Of a stretch of 64,000 bases of DNA, positions 24,001-35,988 are shown piece after piece. The notes below the pieces were generated by a model, which saw only the letters and a program-made list of their open reading frames with translations, ran no database searches and was not told the DNA's origin. Position numbers and translations under genes: made by a program. Source of the DNA: Mya arenaria (Eukaryota; Mollusca; Bivalvia; Myida; Myidae); assembly GCF_026914265.1 (NCBI RefSeq), contig NC_069124.1:3898213-3962212 (forward strand), read 5' to 3'. Each line of letters opens with the position of its first letter. Position 1 is the first letter of the stretch.

Positions 24001-27000
24001 TTTCATGTTAAGGTCACACTGACCTTGACCTTTGACCTCAAAATCAATAGGGTTCATCTGCTGGTCATGACCAATACACCTACCAAGTATGAGGTTCCTG
24101 GGTCAAAGCGTTCTCAAGTTATTGATCGGAAACCGTTTTTCATGTAAAGGTCACACTGACCTTGACCTTTGACCCACTGACCTCAAAATCAATAGGGTTC
24201 ATCTGCTGGTCATGACCAATAAGCCTACCTAGTATGAGGTCCCTGGGTCAAAGCGTTCTCAAGTTATTGATCGGAAACCGTTTTTCATGTTAAGGTCACA
24301 CTGACCTTGACCTTTGACCCACTGACCTCAAAATCAATAGGGTTCATCTGCTGGTCATGACCAATACACCTACCAAGTATGAGGTTCCTGGGTCAAAGCG
24401 TTCTCAAGTTATTGATCGGAAACCGTTTTTCATGTAAAGGTCACACTGACCTTGACCTTTGACCCACTGACCTCAAAATCAATAGGGTTCATCTGCTGGT
24501 GATGACCAATACACATACCAAGTATGAGGTCCCTCGGTCAAAGCGTTCTCAAGTTATTGATCGGAAACCATTTGGTATTCCGACCGACCGACCGACCGAC
24601 AGACAGACAGACCGACCGACCGACCGACCGACATGTGCAAAACAATATACCCCACTTTTTTCAAAAGGGGGCATAAAAATAGTATAATATAATATAAGGA
24701 ATTCCATACTTTTTATTTGCCACAAGACGTTTACCCAGGCAAGCGTGTCACCTTTACCTTGAAGCTAAAGGACCCAGTTGTTGTTATCTCATGGCGGCCA
24801 CATATGCCAAATTATTCCAGAATTGAGCTGTTTACAGGGGCGGATCCAGGAATTGACGTTAGAGGGGGCGTAACTTTTGACATGTGTCCCTCCCTCAGAA
24901 CCGAAAGTATATGGCATGAACTGTTTGTATGGGGATTTGGGGTTACTCCTTCATGAAAATTTTAACAATTTGAAGTCGGAAATGGTGCATTATGAGCTTA
25001 TTTTATTACCTTTGTTTCTCTCATATTGATGAAAACAGTAAACTTGGATGATTTTAGAGGGGGCACACACCGGGTACGCCCCCCTCTAAATCCGCTTGTG
25101 GTTTATGGCAGTTATGGACAGGACACCATTAGGCTTATAGAGCAATACTCACAATGTTCAGAGGAGTACTGTGACCTTGACATTGAAGCTATGGACCCGG
25201 GTTTTGCGAGTGTCATGGCGTCATCTTAAGGTGGTCACTAACAAGGTATTATTTTCACACATACCAATATCATCCATCAGGCTTACATAGCAAAACTGAG
25301 TTATGAGGAGTGCAGTAACCTTGCCCCTGAAGGTTGCACATGAAATGTCATAATCTTATGGTGGTCCTTTCTGTCATACTTTTTTGAAAATCCCATGATG
25401 GATGAACAGACCCATCAGACAAACATGACATTTTGTGAAGTGGTGGTATAATTATGTCATTCACTGAAATTTGTCAATAATTCCCCCTAAAAATCAACTC
25501 AGTTTCGAAATCCTGTTATGCAACACAATGGCATCTCTCAGCTTAAGCTGCTTATTTAAAGCTGCCTGTTCACAGATGAGAAACTGACAGAAATGGAATA
25601 TTTTCTATAAAAGTTTTGTTGTAGGCATTGAAATAACTCTCCTGATATATATATTCCCTATCACACCAAGTTTTCTTTATTTTAACCATCAAAACTGTGT
25701 AAATCACATCATACACACAGTATTACTATTTATAGCTTCAGTCTAGCTCCATCAGATAGTGTGAAAAAAGGCTCACAAAAGAGCAAATTAAGAGCTATCG
25801 ATCGAAACTAATTGATGGTCATCTGTGCCCATGAACATAGGACACATTTCAATACCAAACTGGTTTAGAAACAGTTAATATTTGCGATAACTGAAGAATT
25901 AATACACAGGACAAACATTCCTTTGGGACAACATGTAAATCCGCCAATGCGGTAGCACCAGTCTTATGACTTCACAATCGTTGCGTTATGGTACAAAGAT
26001 GGGATGATCAAGTCAAATGTTTTGCATTAGAAATGACAATGTTTTACTTTTGTTGGAATCTTACAAATCATGGAATAGAATCCCCAGAAAAGAATGTTTT
26101 GGATTAGATCTGAAATTCATGCTGACCTATGAACATGCAGGTTTTAAAAGTTGGAAAGACAGATATATTGACTGTCCTTTGACATTACTGCTGAAGGGTC
26201 ATATTTTATAGTCTCTTAAACACTGAAAGGAAAATAGCAGACAATTGAGCATTGTTTTTAAAAACTGATTTGTCATGTCATAAAAAATTGAATAAGTCAG
26301 GAAGAATAATACAGTTGTTTCCTTTTTGATTAATAAGGATATGGACAGGACAAAAACCGAACCCTAACCCTAAGGCTTATATAGCAAAATCTACAAAATT
26401 CAGAAGGTTGCTGTGACCTTGACCTTGAAGGTAGGGACACTGGTATTTTGCGTGACACATCCTCATGCTACGCTGGTCACTTCTACAGAATAATTGACTA
26501 TGAATGAGAAAGATATGGACTGGACAAAAATGGGACCACACACACATATTCCTAAATAGCTCCCACTATGTGAAGCCGGGGTATAAAAAGCCAGCTACAA
26601 GTGGTTTATTTCATGCGAGGATATTATTATAATTATTTACCATCATTAAGTATAGATTCTTCCCTGAGTTAATGTTTATGCGTGACGTTATAAAAAATCA
26701 GACTTTTTGAGGGAAATTTCTTGCAGATTCTTCCTAATTTTGTTAAAGTAGGACACATTTAAGTGGCGTAGGTCAGTGACCGGGTCAGTGACCTTTACTT
26801 CCCTCGTTAGGATTTCTCTTTATTTCAGCGTCAACAGGCTAATGTCATGTAGATCTGTAATCTCCGATTTTGTAAAATGATCAGCAGTTTTTAACAACAG
26901 AACCTTTTATAGCTAGAACACTTATTTGCTTTGCAATGATTAATTATGATAAAATGTGTGCCAAATCTACTATCATTCTGACAAGGAATCTTTCGCAAAA

Positions 27001-30000
27001 CACGCCCTTCCTCTTTTTAGAACACTTTAGAAGTTAGGTGATAGGTGGTTGTACACTTAGCCTAATTTAAAGAGCGGACACTATTAATAGTTCAAGCTAA
27101 TTCAAGGGTCAAAACTCTGAAATGCGTTTTTCAAACCTGACCAAGATAGGTATTTTAAAGTTATTGATCCGACAAGATCGAGTTTGGGTCATTTCAAAAA
27201 TGAAAGGGCCTAAACTCTCAAGTGACTCGAGCAATATGGCTAGTTACGATTCTTGTCCGAGATATTATGCCCATACACATTATGTCCAAACTTGGTGGTG
27301 ATTGGACAAGAGATTCCAAAGTCATTGATCGGACAAGATCAATTTAGGTAATTTCTAAAACTTAAAGGTGATTACTCTTGAGTGACAAAAGCGATATGCA
27401 TGTTCAATACTATTTTGTAATTGAACAGCTAAGTTAAGTCATTATATTTATCAAAAGCATCACTATTTTTTGTGCATGATGATTTTGTGCCAAGTTATGA
27501 GAAATATATTTGTCTTTCTTCCATTCATATCAAAACACATGGATTTTTGTAACATTCAGTGACTCATAAAAGAAAGTTATTGACCCATCTGGCCTGCGAC
27601 CTATAACGTTTTGTAGACCCAAGTTAATTTTAATGGATATGGCTTATTACAATGATTGGGACTTCTATAATGGCATAACTTGTATTTAGAATTTAGATTT
27701 AAAGTTGACCAACAAAATTGTTTGATAGCCCTTAAGACTTTTGTGAATTTTTCAAGTCAATTGAGTGAATGGCTTTTGAAATATGGTCAATAGTCCCAAT
27801 GTGCTGAAAACATTAACGTCAATTATGGGCCATAATTTATAGATAGAATCATATAGAGTCATCTACATATGTAGCTTTTTAACTAAGACTATAAAGTTTA
27901 AGTGTTTATCATGTAGAAAAACATATTCTTGCCTTCCATATGTGCAACCAGTGCTGGAAAGCCCATCTTACATCTCCCATGTAAGATGAGTCACGTGCAA
28001 CAACGCGCAACTTCTGATATCTTTAATTGTATGGTTTATGATAGGTATATTATGCCATTTCAATAAAGCGCAATCAAAAATATATGTATGCAAGACTTTT
28101 AACTGAATTTGAAAAAAATAATCGTAAAAAACGTGACTTTTAGTTATATAAAATTACTGCTCTTTATGACGTCAGAAAAAACTTCGCAGGCGCATTTTGG
28201 TGAATTGTACAAAAGTTTGTTTGCTATGTCATTTTTTTCCACAAATTGATAATTTTATACATGCAAGAAAAAATATCAATCATGTTTTTCTGGTCCGTAT
28301 CAAAAAATCCAATCCTCGGGCAAGCCTCGTTACCGGCTTACGTGCATGCCCTCAGGTCGGATTTTTATATCCGTACAAGAAACATGATAGATTCTTATAG
28401 TGTCACCTTCATCCCTCCTTTTTTAAAATAAATGAAACTAAAATTTAGCAGAATTTGAGGCGGGGGTAGGTCAAGAGGTTACGCCCCCTCTTATGTCAAA
28501 GTGTGGATCACACCTGCTAATCAATACCTACAAACCATTTCTTCGGTCATCCAACTTACATCTGTCATATATCTTGTTGATTTTCTTCTTGCCTGCCACA
28601 GCTTTACCGAGACTGCCCTGGGCAGATGCTAGCACATCCGTACACTGTAACATGGCAAACACACTTTATGTCTTTGATTTTTACAAAGATTAATTGGCTA
28701 TGTAAAAAGGTAGAACTGTCAACTGTTTCTGCATATTTCAATATGAGAAGATTCTGTGTGAGTCATGCCTGGAGTAATTTAAGTAACATTATTGAAAGTA
28801 ACTAACTCTACATTACATTGAATCCCCATAGGAAATTCATGAGTAGCCACATCATCAACCATAGCTATTGTATGATAATGTATGATATTTGTGTTATAAA
28901 TTGAATTAATGAAAGTACATAGTCAATCATTTGTTAAAAAAAGTTAATTTCAATGGCTTTACAATTGGTCATGTAGGTAAAATTAAATATGGTTTGTAGA
29001 CAATAATTATATTACCCATGCATTAAAAGTATTACTAAATGTCTTAATTATACCCATTTATACAACAATGTGATTTAATGAGCACTCAGGTATCATATGC
29101 ATCTTAATATTACGAATGTTCATGCAGTGAGTGTATTAGTATGAACATAGATACAACTATTAACAGGTCCTTTATATAGTATCAGACATTGATAGCTCTA
29201 GCTAAAGCACTACTAAATGCATTCAATTACCCAACTATATATTTTGTCTTGAATTATTAGTGCACTACTACTATATTATAAAAGCTACAGATATTAGTTC
29301 AGTGTAGAAAACAAACATTGATTTAGTTGTCCCTCACCTAACGAAATGTTTGTTAAATAAGGTGAACATAAATTATTATTCTTTAATATCCCAAAACAAA
29401 TCAGAAATGATTCATGTATAAGAAGCAAATTGCTAAAACCAATTCAATGATTACAGTAAGTACAAATACAAATGTATTACTAATCTAAATTAAACAAATT
29501 TATATATGAATGCTATTACTGTAATTTCAACACCTAAATGCTTTTAAAAAAACAGTCAAAAGTCAACAAATGCATCAATTAAGGTACTAAAATCATGAAT
29601 ATGTATATAAAAGCTTTTTTCCAAGCCAACTACGGGTGATTCTCCTAAAAGTTATATAAGCTATATTAATATTATTTTCTTTTTGAATGTGTTAATCTAT
29701 TGATAGTTAAAAGCAACTTGCAACAAAACTTCAAAACCAATGTCATTCAGGTAAAGGGTTCAAAACATTTTAAAACAATATCTCTGAGTCCTAGTCAAAG
29801 CTGATCTTTAAATGTATCATAAGTTCCAAGATGGCAGAAGTTGATTAATAACAAAGCTGTCATCAGGACAGCTCGCTTGACTATTCAAATAAGATTTGGA
29901 ACAAAAAATGCAAATTTTGAATAAGATTGAGGACCATTCAAAAACAACAACTGGGTCATGATTGCCCTAAATCATTCATCTGTGTATATGTTTGATTAAC

Positions 30001-31900
30001 TTTCACAATGGTTTTTGTATTAAAATAGGTCAATGTCATGACGCTTCCTGGGCCATAATATGCAGATAATAAATCAAATATAATACTAAGATATGGACCT
30101 TGTCATGACGCTTCCTGGGCCATAATATGCAGATAATGAATCAAAAATAATATTAAGATATGGACCTTAAAACTTTAACCAAGGTGTTGAAGACAACACG
30201 CAAGGGTGATTAAAAAAGTGCTATTTATTCTTTGAATAGATATTATTTCAAAGAACAAAACTGTTCAATCTAAAAATAATATAAAATTTATTCCTCCAAA
30301 AAAATCACAGTGTTCTTAGTCTACACTACTTGTACAGGACATAAAATGCAAAAACTTCAATGCTTTTGCAAATTGTGTTAGTTTAATATGGGAAGATATG
30401 ATATTGATGGAAAAAAACAAAAGGCAACCCCAAAAATATCTCCTGAATGCAGAATGATTGTCATTTGACAGAAATTAATAAAGTTATTTTTTTTTACCAT
30501 GAACCAGTTTACATTTACAATATAAATACAATATGCACATTATAAGTATATGTATGTTAACTAAAATCTCAGCCTGTTATTTTAATAAGTCTAACATAAT
30601 CAAAACAAATAAGTGATGAAAATAATATTTCAATATAAAAGATGTACCTAAATTATGAATTGAATTAACGTAACTTAAGCACAACTGTCAAACTTACTTG
30701 TACTATGCAACACAAGCACAATCACATATTATATGATTACCTATATAATGTAATACATGTATATTAGTAAAGCAAGCAGACATTTGTGAGGTTGTCATTG
30801 TTTGGTTATGCTTTTAGCAACAAGGCCATACATACCTGGGAAGGGTCACTCATCTGGCAACATGCAAAAACATTCACATATACACAAACAATAATTCTTA
30901 TATGATGTACAAAATGCAGAATGAAACATGCAATATGTTTGTCAGCAAGCATTTATCTTATTTGCTTATACTGGTGATTGAAATTTGCACTAGCTCAAAG
31001 GTAAATACATAGTAAAATGGTATCAATCTTGTTAAAATTGTCAATCTTGAATAGACTTCTTGGTTCTTTAAAAAAAGAATATCGACATTCGAACCAGTGC
31101 TTGAAAATCTAAATTTCTTAGATTATTATACATGTATGTTCATTTTTAGGTAAAATTTTAAAACAGCATTTGACAGACTGACTCAAATATTATACTGAAA
31201 CAGTTTTTTTCTGAATGTTCATGGTAGTTATTCTTTTGCTTTAATAAAAAGCCTTCAGGTGGTCCAGTGTATTTCACAATGATAAAACTAAAAAAGATTG
31301 AAAAAGATAAACAATACTTTATTTGTGATGTAATTTCACCATACAGATTTTCCAAATGCCAGACTTCCTTAAAGCATGGTGGAAGTAACTTTCCCATCTC
31401 TACAAACTATCAAAGCATCTAAATGCTGTGTGATGGCGGTGGATGCATGCAATTGTAATAATATGTAGTATCAATAAATTAGATAATATCTGGGCTATTT
31501 TTAAAGAACAGATGAGACAAATCAATTAATCAATACTTCAAAGATGTAATAGGCTGGGCAGCTGTAACAGGACAGTCAAGATCTTTCGTAGCTTATGATA
31601 TCTGATTGATAGTGTGTAAGAGGCGCTATTCACCAGTATAAAAGTGGTAAACAGTCTTTGTGAAGTACTTGACGATATCGTTGTAATGTAGCCTTTTGAC
31701 ATACTAATTATTATAGTTGTCTGCAGCCTTGACACGAATTATTATCAGAAATCATGTGAACGTTTCAACAATTTCTAATCAAAAACAGTTGTTCATTGAA
31801 AACATACCCTTGGATAGTGTGCATCCTTATTGGAGCCCCCGAAAACCCTATTTTCCAAAGTTTCAAGCCGTTTTTCAAAAACATCTAAGCTGTCAGCCAT
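21066..31900 (-). CDS. DCTN3: Dynactin subunit 3 (p22/p24), complete, 6 exons
   Basis: DCTN3 is the small helical subunit of the dynactin shoulder/sidearm, which links p150Glued and dynamitin to the Arp1 filament for dynein-driven transport and mitosis. Coding exons are 31808-31900, 28560-28644, 23284-23370, 22838-22921, 22220-22338 and 21066-21155. All have GT-AG borders and consistent phases, giving 185 residues (human 186). The start MADSLDVFEKRLETLENRVF matches the family's N-terminal coiled coil (human …LEERVEELERWVYG type). LQDLQECLDP (about 58-67) aligns with human IEDLIKYLDPEY. ILAGEEDLLLQQAARLETLQ in exons 3-4 and RIQVAQQDEAGQLSEETLQL in exon 5 align in register, and LLSKQFVKWDETL ends the protein. 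It is entirely alpha-helical with no membrane segment. Introns carry MITEs and tandem repeats; intron 1 is about 3.2 kb and intron 2 about 5.2 kb. No defects were seen. Confidence 0.93.
21318..21689. mobile_element. MITE, TTAAAGTG(C)ACTCTTA family, copy 1
   Basis: The left end is TTAAAGATGCACTCTTACTC. The right end, reverse-complemented, is AAAGTGACACTTATTCCAAA. The same element, in the opposite orientation, is at 42613-42998 with matching interior (TATTTCTAC, CATTCACCAATCATTTAAT, TATTTTCCATAAATGCAT). It lies in DCTN3 intron 5. Confidence 0.82.
23560..24676. mobile_element. Pearl/Helentron-like element with a 145-bp tandem core and GACC microsatellite
   Basis: Five tandem units (23.87-24.56 kb, about 145 bp each; one lacks CCCACTG) carry CACACTGACCTTGACCTTTG, ATCTGCTGGTCATGACCAAT and AAGTTATTGATCGGAAACCG. 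Units alternate between two subtypes (CCTAGTATGAGGTCCC and CCAAGTATGAGGTTCC), a two-unit higher-order repeat. The array runs into a (GACC)/(GACA) microsatellite at 24578-24632, then ACATGTGCAAAACAATATAC and a hairpin end CCCACTTTTTTCAAAAGGGG GCATA. A separate terminus copy, with the same GACCGACCGACATGTGCAAA and a CCCCTCTGCTTCGAAGGGG hairpin, is at 23683-23744. Tandem core plus tetranucleotide microsatellite plus 3' hairpin is the architecture of bivalve pearl elements. It lies in DCTN3 intron 2, just beyond exon 3. Confidence 0.72.
24835..25100. mobile_element. hAT-type MITE with CAGGGGCGGATCC ends
   Basis: The left end is CAGGGGCGGATCCAGGAATT and then AGAGGGGGCG. The right end, reverse-complemented, is CACAAGCGGATTTAGAGGGG. 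The CAGGGGCGGATCC terminus is typical of non-autonomous hAT elements found widely in animals. GTTTA is present on both sides, but a full 8-bp duplication is not intact. Related remnants lie near 28.45 kb and 52.31-52.43 kb. Confidence 0.7.
25101..28559. other. DCTN3 intron 2 interior, no nested gene seen
   Basis: Contains two telomere-type units (ACCCTAACCCTAA near 26360), GACCTTGACCTTGAAGG fragments near 25170 and 26410, and diverged units of another tandem-core repeat near 27.1-27.4 kb (AAGTTATTGATCCGACAAGA recurring as AAGTCATTGATCGGACAAGA). No coding frame recognised. Confidence 0.4.
28645..31807. other. DCTN3 intron 1
   Basis: Very AT-rich. The only structure noticed is the 67-bp duplication annotated separately; no nested gene is supported. 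Confidence 0.45.
30034..30167. repeat. 67-bp direct tandem duplication
   Basis: Two copies of TGTCATGACGCTTCCTGGGC and the following CATAATATGCAGATAAT..ATATGGACCT, differing at only a few bases; a recent duplication inside DCTN3 intron 1. Confidence 0.85.
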
Positions 31901-32845
31901 AGTTGATATTTTTCTGCGTTCGATTAATTCTGAAAATATCATCGATCAAAAAAACATATTTTAAGAGTCATTCAAAGAATTGTGTGCGAATGTTGAATAT
32001 CCTAATTGCGAGTATACTCCTTGTGGAGGGATGCAATCACTTGAGATGATGATGATCCTTGGCATAAAATCTTGATTAAACTGGTTTGTATAAACTTTAA
32101 TCGAGCAACTCCACTGAATCAGAGAAAAACGATGGCAGAGGTAAAACTGTGACAATATTACCAGACCAATTTGCATGTTCTTTTTGTTGAGATACAATTG
32201 TTTTACAATGGTTTAATAGTTTTCTTTTTGCGGAAGTTTTTCTTCGAATTCCTGATTAAATGTGGATTATCACACATTTTCGCGACTATTACATTCGACA
32301 CTCCTGCTAAATATTTTCCTTATTAAGAAGTTGGTTAACAAATGCAATGAGATGTTTATCACGTCACGGGTCGAATACCCTCGAAATACACATTTTAAAC
32401 GATATCTCCAGCACTTAATGGTGTTGACAGTGTGCCTGAGAGTCGTTTTCTGCTCTGTATTAAGTAATGCTTGTTGATGTTGACAAAAAATTAGCCCTTA
32501 ATACTTAATCACCATTCTGCCTTTTTGGGGACCTGCATAAGCACTCTTCTGACAATGAAACTTAATTTTTAAGTTAATTTTAAGCTCGACTAATTGAAGC
32601 ATAAGAAGAGTAGCGTTGGCGTTTTTGTAACACCTGGTCTCAAATAATAGACGTGTTATATGGGATTCTTCCAATCACTAAAGTCTAAGTGGGTTTGTGT
32701 AAAAACAGGGGTTTATTGAAAAATATTGAAATTGTATTTTGGGAAATTTTATGTTTAAAATAGATAATAAAGGTTTATATTCATATTCTACCATGTAAGT
32801 GTAAAGATATTTTGCACAAAACAAGCATTAAAACACAGGATTTAC

Positions 32846-33005
32846 CTTTCCAAAACAAAACTTGACTGACACAGACAACAATTATGCCAAGCATAACAAC
32901 TTGACCGTCTCTGGCAAGCTTCGGGATAGACCTTGTAAATACAATCGTAACAACTCGGCCATGCCTGAAGTGTTCTGATTGTTGTAAAACTGTGAACTGC
33001 AGCAT
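32846..33005 (-). other. Possible first exon of a small membrane protein
   Basis: From an ATG at 33005 the minus-strand frame runs 53 codons to a good donor (TTTTGGAAAG|GTAAAT). It ends in a hydrophobic segment, DGQVVMLGIIVVCVSQVLFW, long enough for one membrane span. There is a faint resemblance to the Q..FW motif in TMEM223-type mitochondrial proteins, too weak to name. No following exon was found. It lies about 1 kb upstream of DCTN3 on the same strand. Confidence 0.2.
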
Positions 33006-33299
33006 TGCAGGTGCCCTTCATGTATATATCATAGTGTTTTGACTGTATAAAAAGAAGAAAAACACATCAAATTCATAATAATTCATTGGATATTTCTTGT
33101 TTTGTTTACGGAACTAATATAAATTAACATAATCTGGTAATATTTCTTGTTTTAATGATATTTAATAGACGCCATATGATTTAACCCGGAATCCCGATCA
33201 GAATAACTACCCGCTTTTGGTACAAAACAGTTTGCACGGGAAGGATTTGCCATATCAAAAATTGTAAAAATAATCCGTCAAAGTACTATCAGTTGGACT

Positions 33300-35150
33300 A
33301 TGTCACACCTTGGCTAAGGTTTTGCAATGTAGCACCTTTACCTTATTATCACACCTTTGAGGAATATCTCAGCAAATACATCATGTATTACACTGACACT
33401 TAATATATATATTCCCAACTATCCAACCTACTTAACCAAGTTTGATGACACTATTTTGAGTATTATGCAAATTATGGGCCTCTATTATTTAACATAGAAG
33501 TTCTGGTTAAGGTTTTGCATGATAGGGCACATAGGTTAATATCTCAGTAACAACTTGATATATTGCATTGAGACTTATTACAATGGTACTCAACAGTCAA
33601 ACCAATTTAAATAAGCAAGCAAGATGACTCTTTTTTGCATAGAATGCAAACTATGGCCATTTTTAATTTGACTTAGAAATTTTAGTTAAGGTTTAGCTTG
33701 TTAACACATTTAAGGCAATATCTCAGTAAATAACACATTTATTGCATTGAAACTGTTGCGAAAACCCCCAGAAGACAAGTACTCTTCAAAGTAATGCCAT
33801 TATATAACTTCAACCTATATTGTGTGCCTTTCATAACCCATGTTTACATTAATACAACACGAAGAGCAAAGTAGATAGATTTCCCCTTGGTGGACGGACA
33901 CCAATGTAATTTTTAATGTGGCTTGGCAAATATTTAGAATACTCTATATTCTTCGAAAGACATGGTTTGATATTACTCTACCTGTTCTACGTACAATTTA
34001 GAAATTTTCCATTTATATTTGAATTACTTAGTAATTCATTCCTGCTACAAGCCATTATTCTAGTCAAATGCTTGCTTTAAATCTATTAATTCTAATATCA
34101 AAATACTGTATTAAGTGGTTAAGTATAAACATATTATCCGAATTTGAAAACCCAGATATTTTAGAAGAGTAATTTGTCTGACACGTGCACTTTTTGTGAG
34201 AATCTCCAGCAATAAACAGTAGCGGCCTCTTTCGCTTTTATTTCTAAATAAAGATATCAAAACTTAATGTGGAACACATGAAACGTGCATTCGTGACTAC
34301 AATATTCCGCAGATAAAAAAAAAGAGTAAAATAGGTAAATTTTCTACAGAGTATGAATAATACTAAAAGCAATTTAATTTCAAACCATTATGCACTTCTC
34401 TATTTTCAATATTTATGCAAAACATTTTATTTTCGCCTCTTACATATTCCCTAATATCGTGATTTCGCTAAAATATTTTCTCGAAGTCTTATTTTCTTGA
34501 TACAAATGATCAAATTATAGAGTGTTCTGTTTCATTACGGATGTAGTCTAAATATTTAAGATATTGAATATAAACAATGAAAAATAAATAGACATGTTTT
34601 TGCTTATTTTCGCTCAAAATACTTTTATTTTCGTCAAAAATAGTCATAATACTAGCCAGTCTTTAAAAAAGCTAAATAAATAATAATATCTTAATATCGA
34701 CTAAATTAGAAAATGATATATTCATTTTTTTTCTCCTATTAAAAGCAAATGAAATTGTCGATTTGTTTACCAAACATTGGCAACATAATCCGTGGCCTGA
34801 AGCCATAAGTTATTTACCTTTAAGGGAACGGAAATTAGGAGACCGGATAATACGGTGAGAGACCGAGAAATAGTATTGCACCATTTAGGTCAATATCTCA
34901 GCAAATACATAAAGTATTGCAATTAAACTTAAGACATGTGTTCGCTACTATCCAACCTACTTGAATTGTCAAGTTATATAACTTTACCTTGCATATACAA
35001 ATGTAATGCAAATTATTGCCCTTTATTATTTGACTTAGAAATTCTGGTTAAGTTCTTTGCCAGCACGCAGGTAAATATGTCAGCAACTAATTGGGATATA
35101 TTGCATTGAGACTTAACACAATAGAACTCAACCATCCAACGTAACATGGC
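33300..35150. repeat. Tandem-core repeats in two clusters, about 190-bp unit
   Basis: Units carrying GGTTAAGGTTTTGCATG, ATATCTCAG(C/T)AAATA, and CTATCCAACCTACTT..AAG occur about three times at 33.30-33.88 kb and again, diverged, at 34.86-35.15 kb. The 0.95 kb between the clusters is unique AT-rich DNA. No gene seen. Confidence 0.6.
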
Positions 35151-35370
35151 TCAAAAAAAGTGTTATCAACTAATTAATTATAGCATTATATAGGTAATGA
35201 TGATAGGTACTGCTGAAGCAGCAGCATGCACAGCAACTGGGTAGTATTTTAATGCCATGATTATTATGATGATAAAAAAATGATGAATCTGCTGTGTTCC
35301 ATCTTGCAGAAATCTTGAAAAAACCTTTTACCACATGCCTGCCAAGAATTTAACTTTTTTAAATCATAAT

Positions 35371-35550
35371 TTTTCACCAACTGCCACCTAAAAAAATAGA
35401 ATTTAAATTTTCACCAAAGTCCACATTCAGTTTGTGGAAATGGGGTGGAAAGTACATGGCAGTTGGTGAAATCCTTGATTTTCCACCAAGTTTCACACAT
35501 TTTCTCATCCAATGCCACCCAAGACCATGGCATTTGGTGGAAGTTGGAAG
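35371..35550. repeat. Imperfect inverted repeats (CACCAACTGCC / GGCAGTTGGTG)
   Basis: TTTTCACCAACTGCCACC near 35371 is reversed at 35457-35470 (GGCAGTTGGTGAAA) and, less well, at 35527-35548 (TGGCATTTGGTGGAAGTTGG). TTTTCCACCAAG/TTCACCAAAG lie between. It could fold as a stem-loop and may be a foldback MITE. Confidence 0.55.
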
Positions 35551-35988
35551 CAAATCTAGGGAAGGGTTATAAATTTATGAAAATGAGTAAAAATATTTGC
35601 AATTCTTAGACAATTTCAGTATTTATTTGTCTTTTTGGAATATTTCTTCTGCAAAGTACATAATTACCAAAGCACTATACTGTGGTACATGGGACTATAG
35701 GTGTTGTTAACGATTTTCAATTTTAGTTTTTCGTTTATTATCAATTAAATGGAGTCTTTCCAAATTTCCATATGTATTGGCTGTTACAATAGTAGTCATA
35801 ACTATACTACAAATAATTTCAAATTGGGACAGATGTTTATGCATTAACTTTCCAGACAACCTTCAAAATTGTAGTTTAATTGATTACAATTTCAAAGTAA
35901 CTGCCCCATGTCTTATATATATATTGCCATACAGACAAATATTTTCCTTTCATGAATATTGATGTATTCTTGTTATTCCACCATCAAG

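Noticed and set aside
24499-24687. TDRPTDRQTDRPT frame as a protein
   Set aside because: Translation of the GACC/GACA microsatellite at the end of the pearl-like element.
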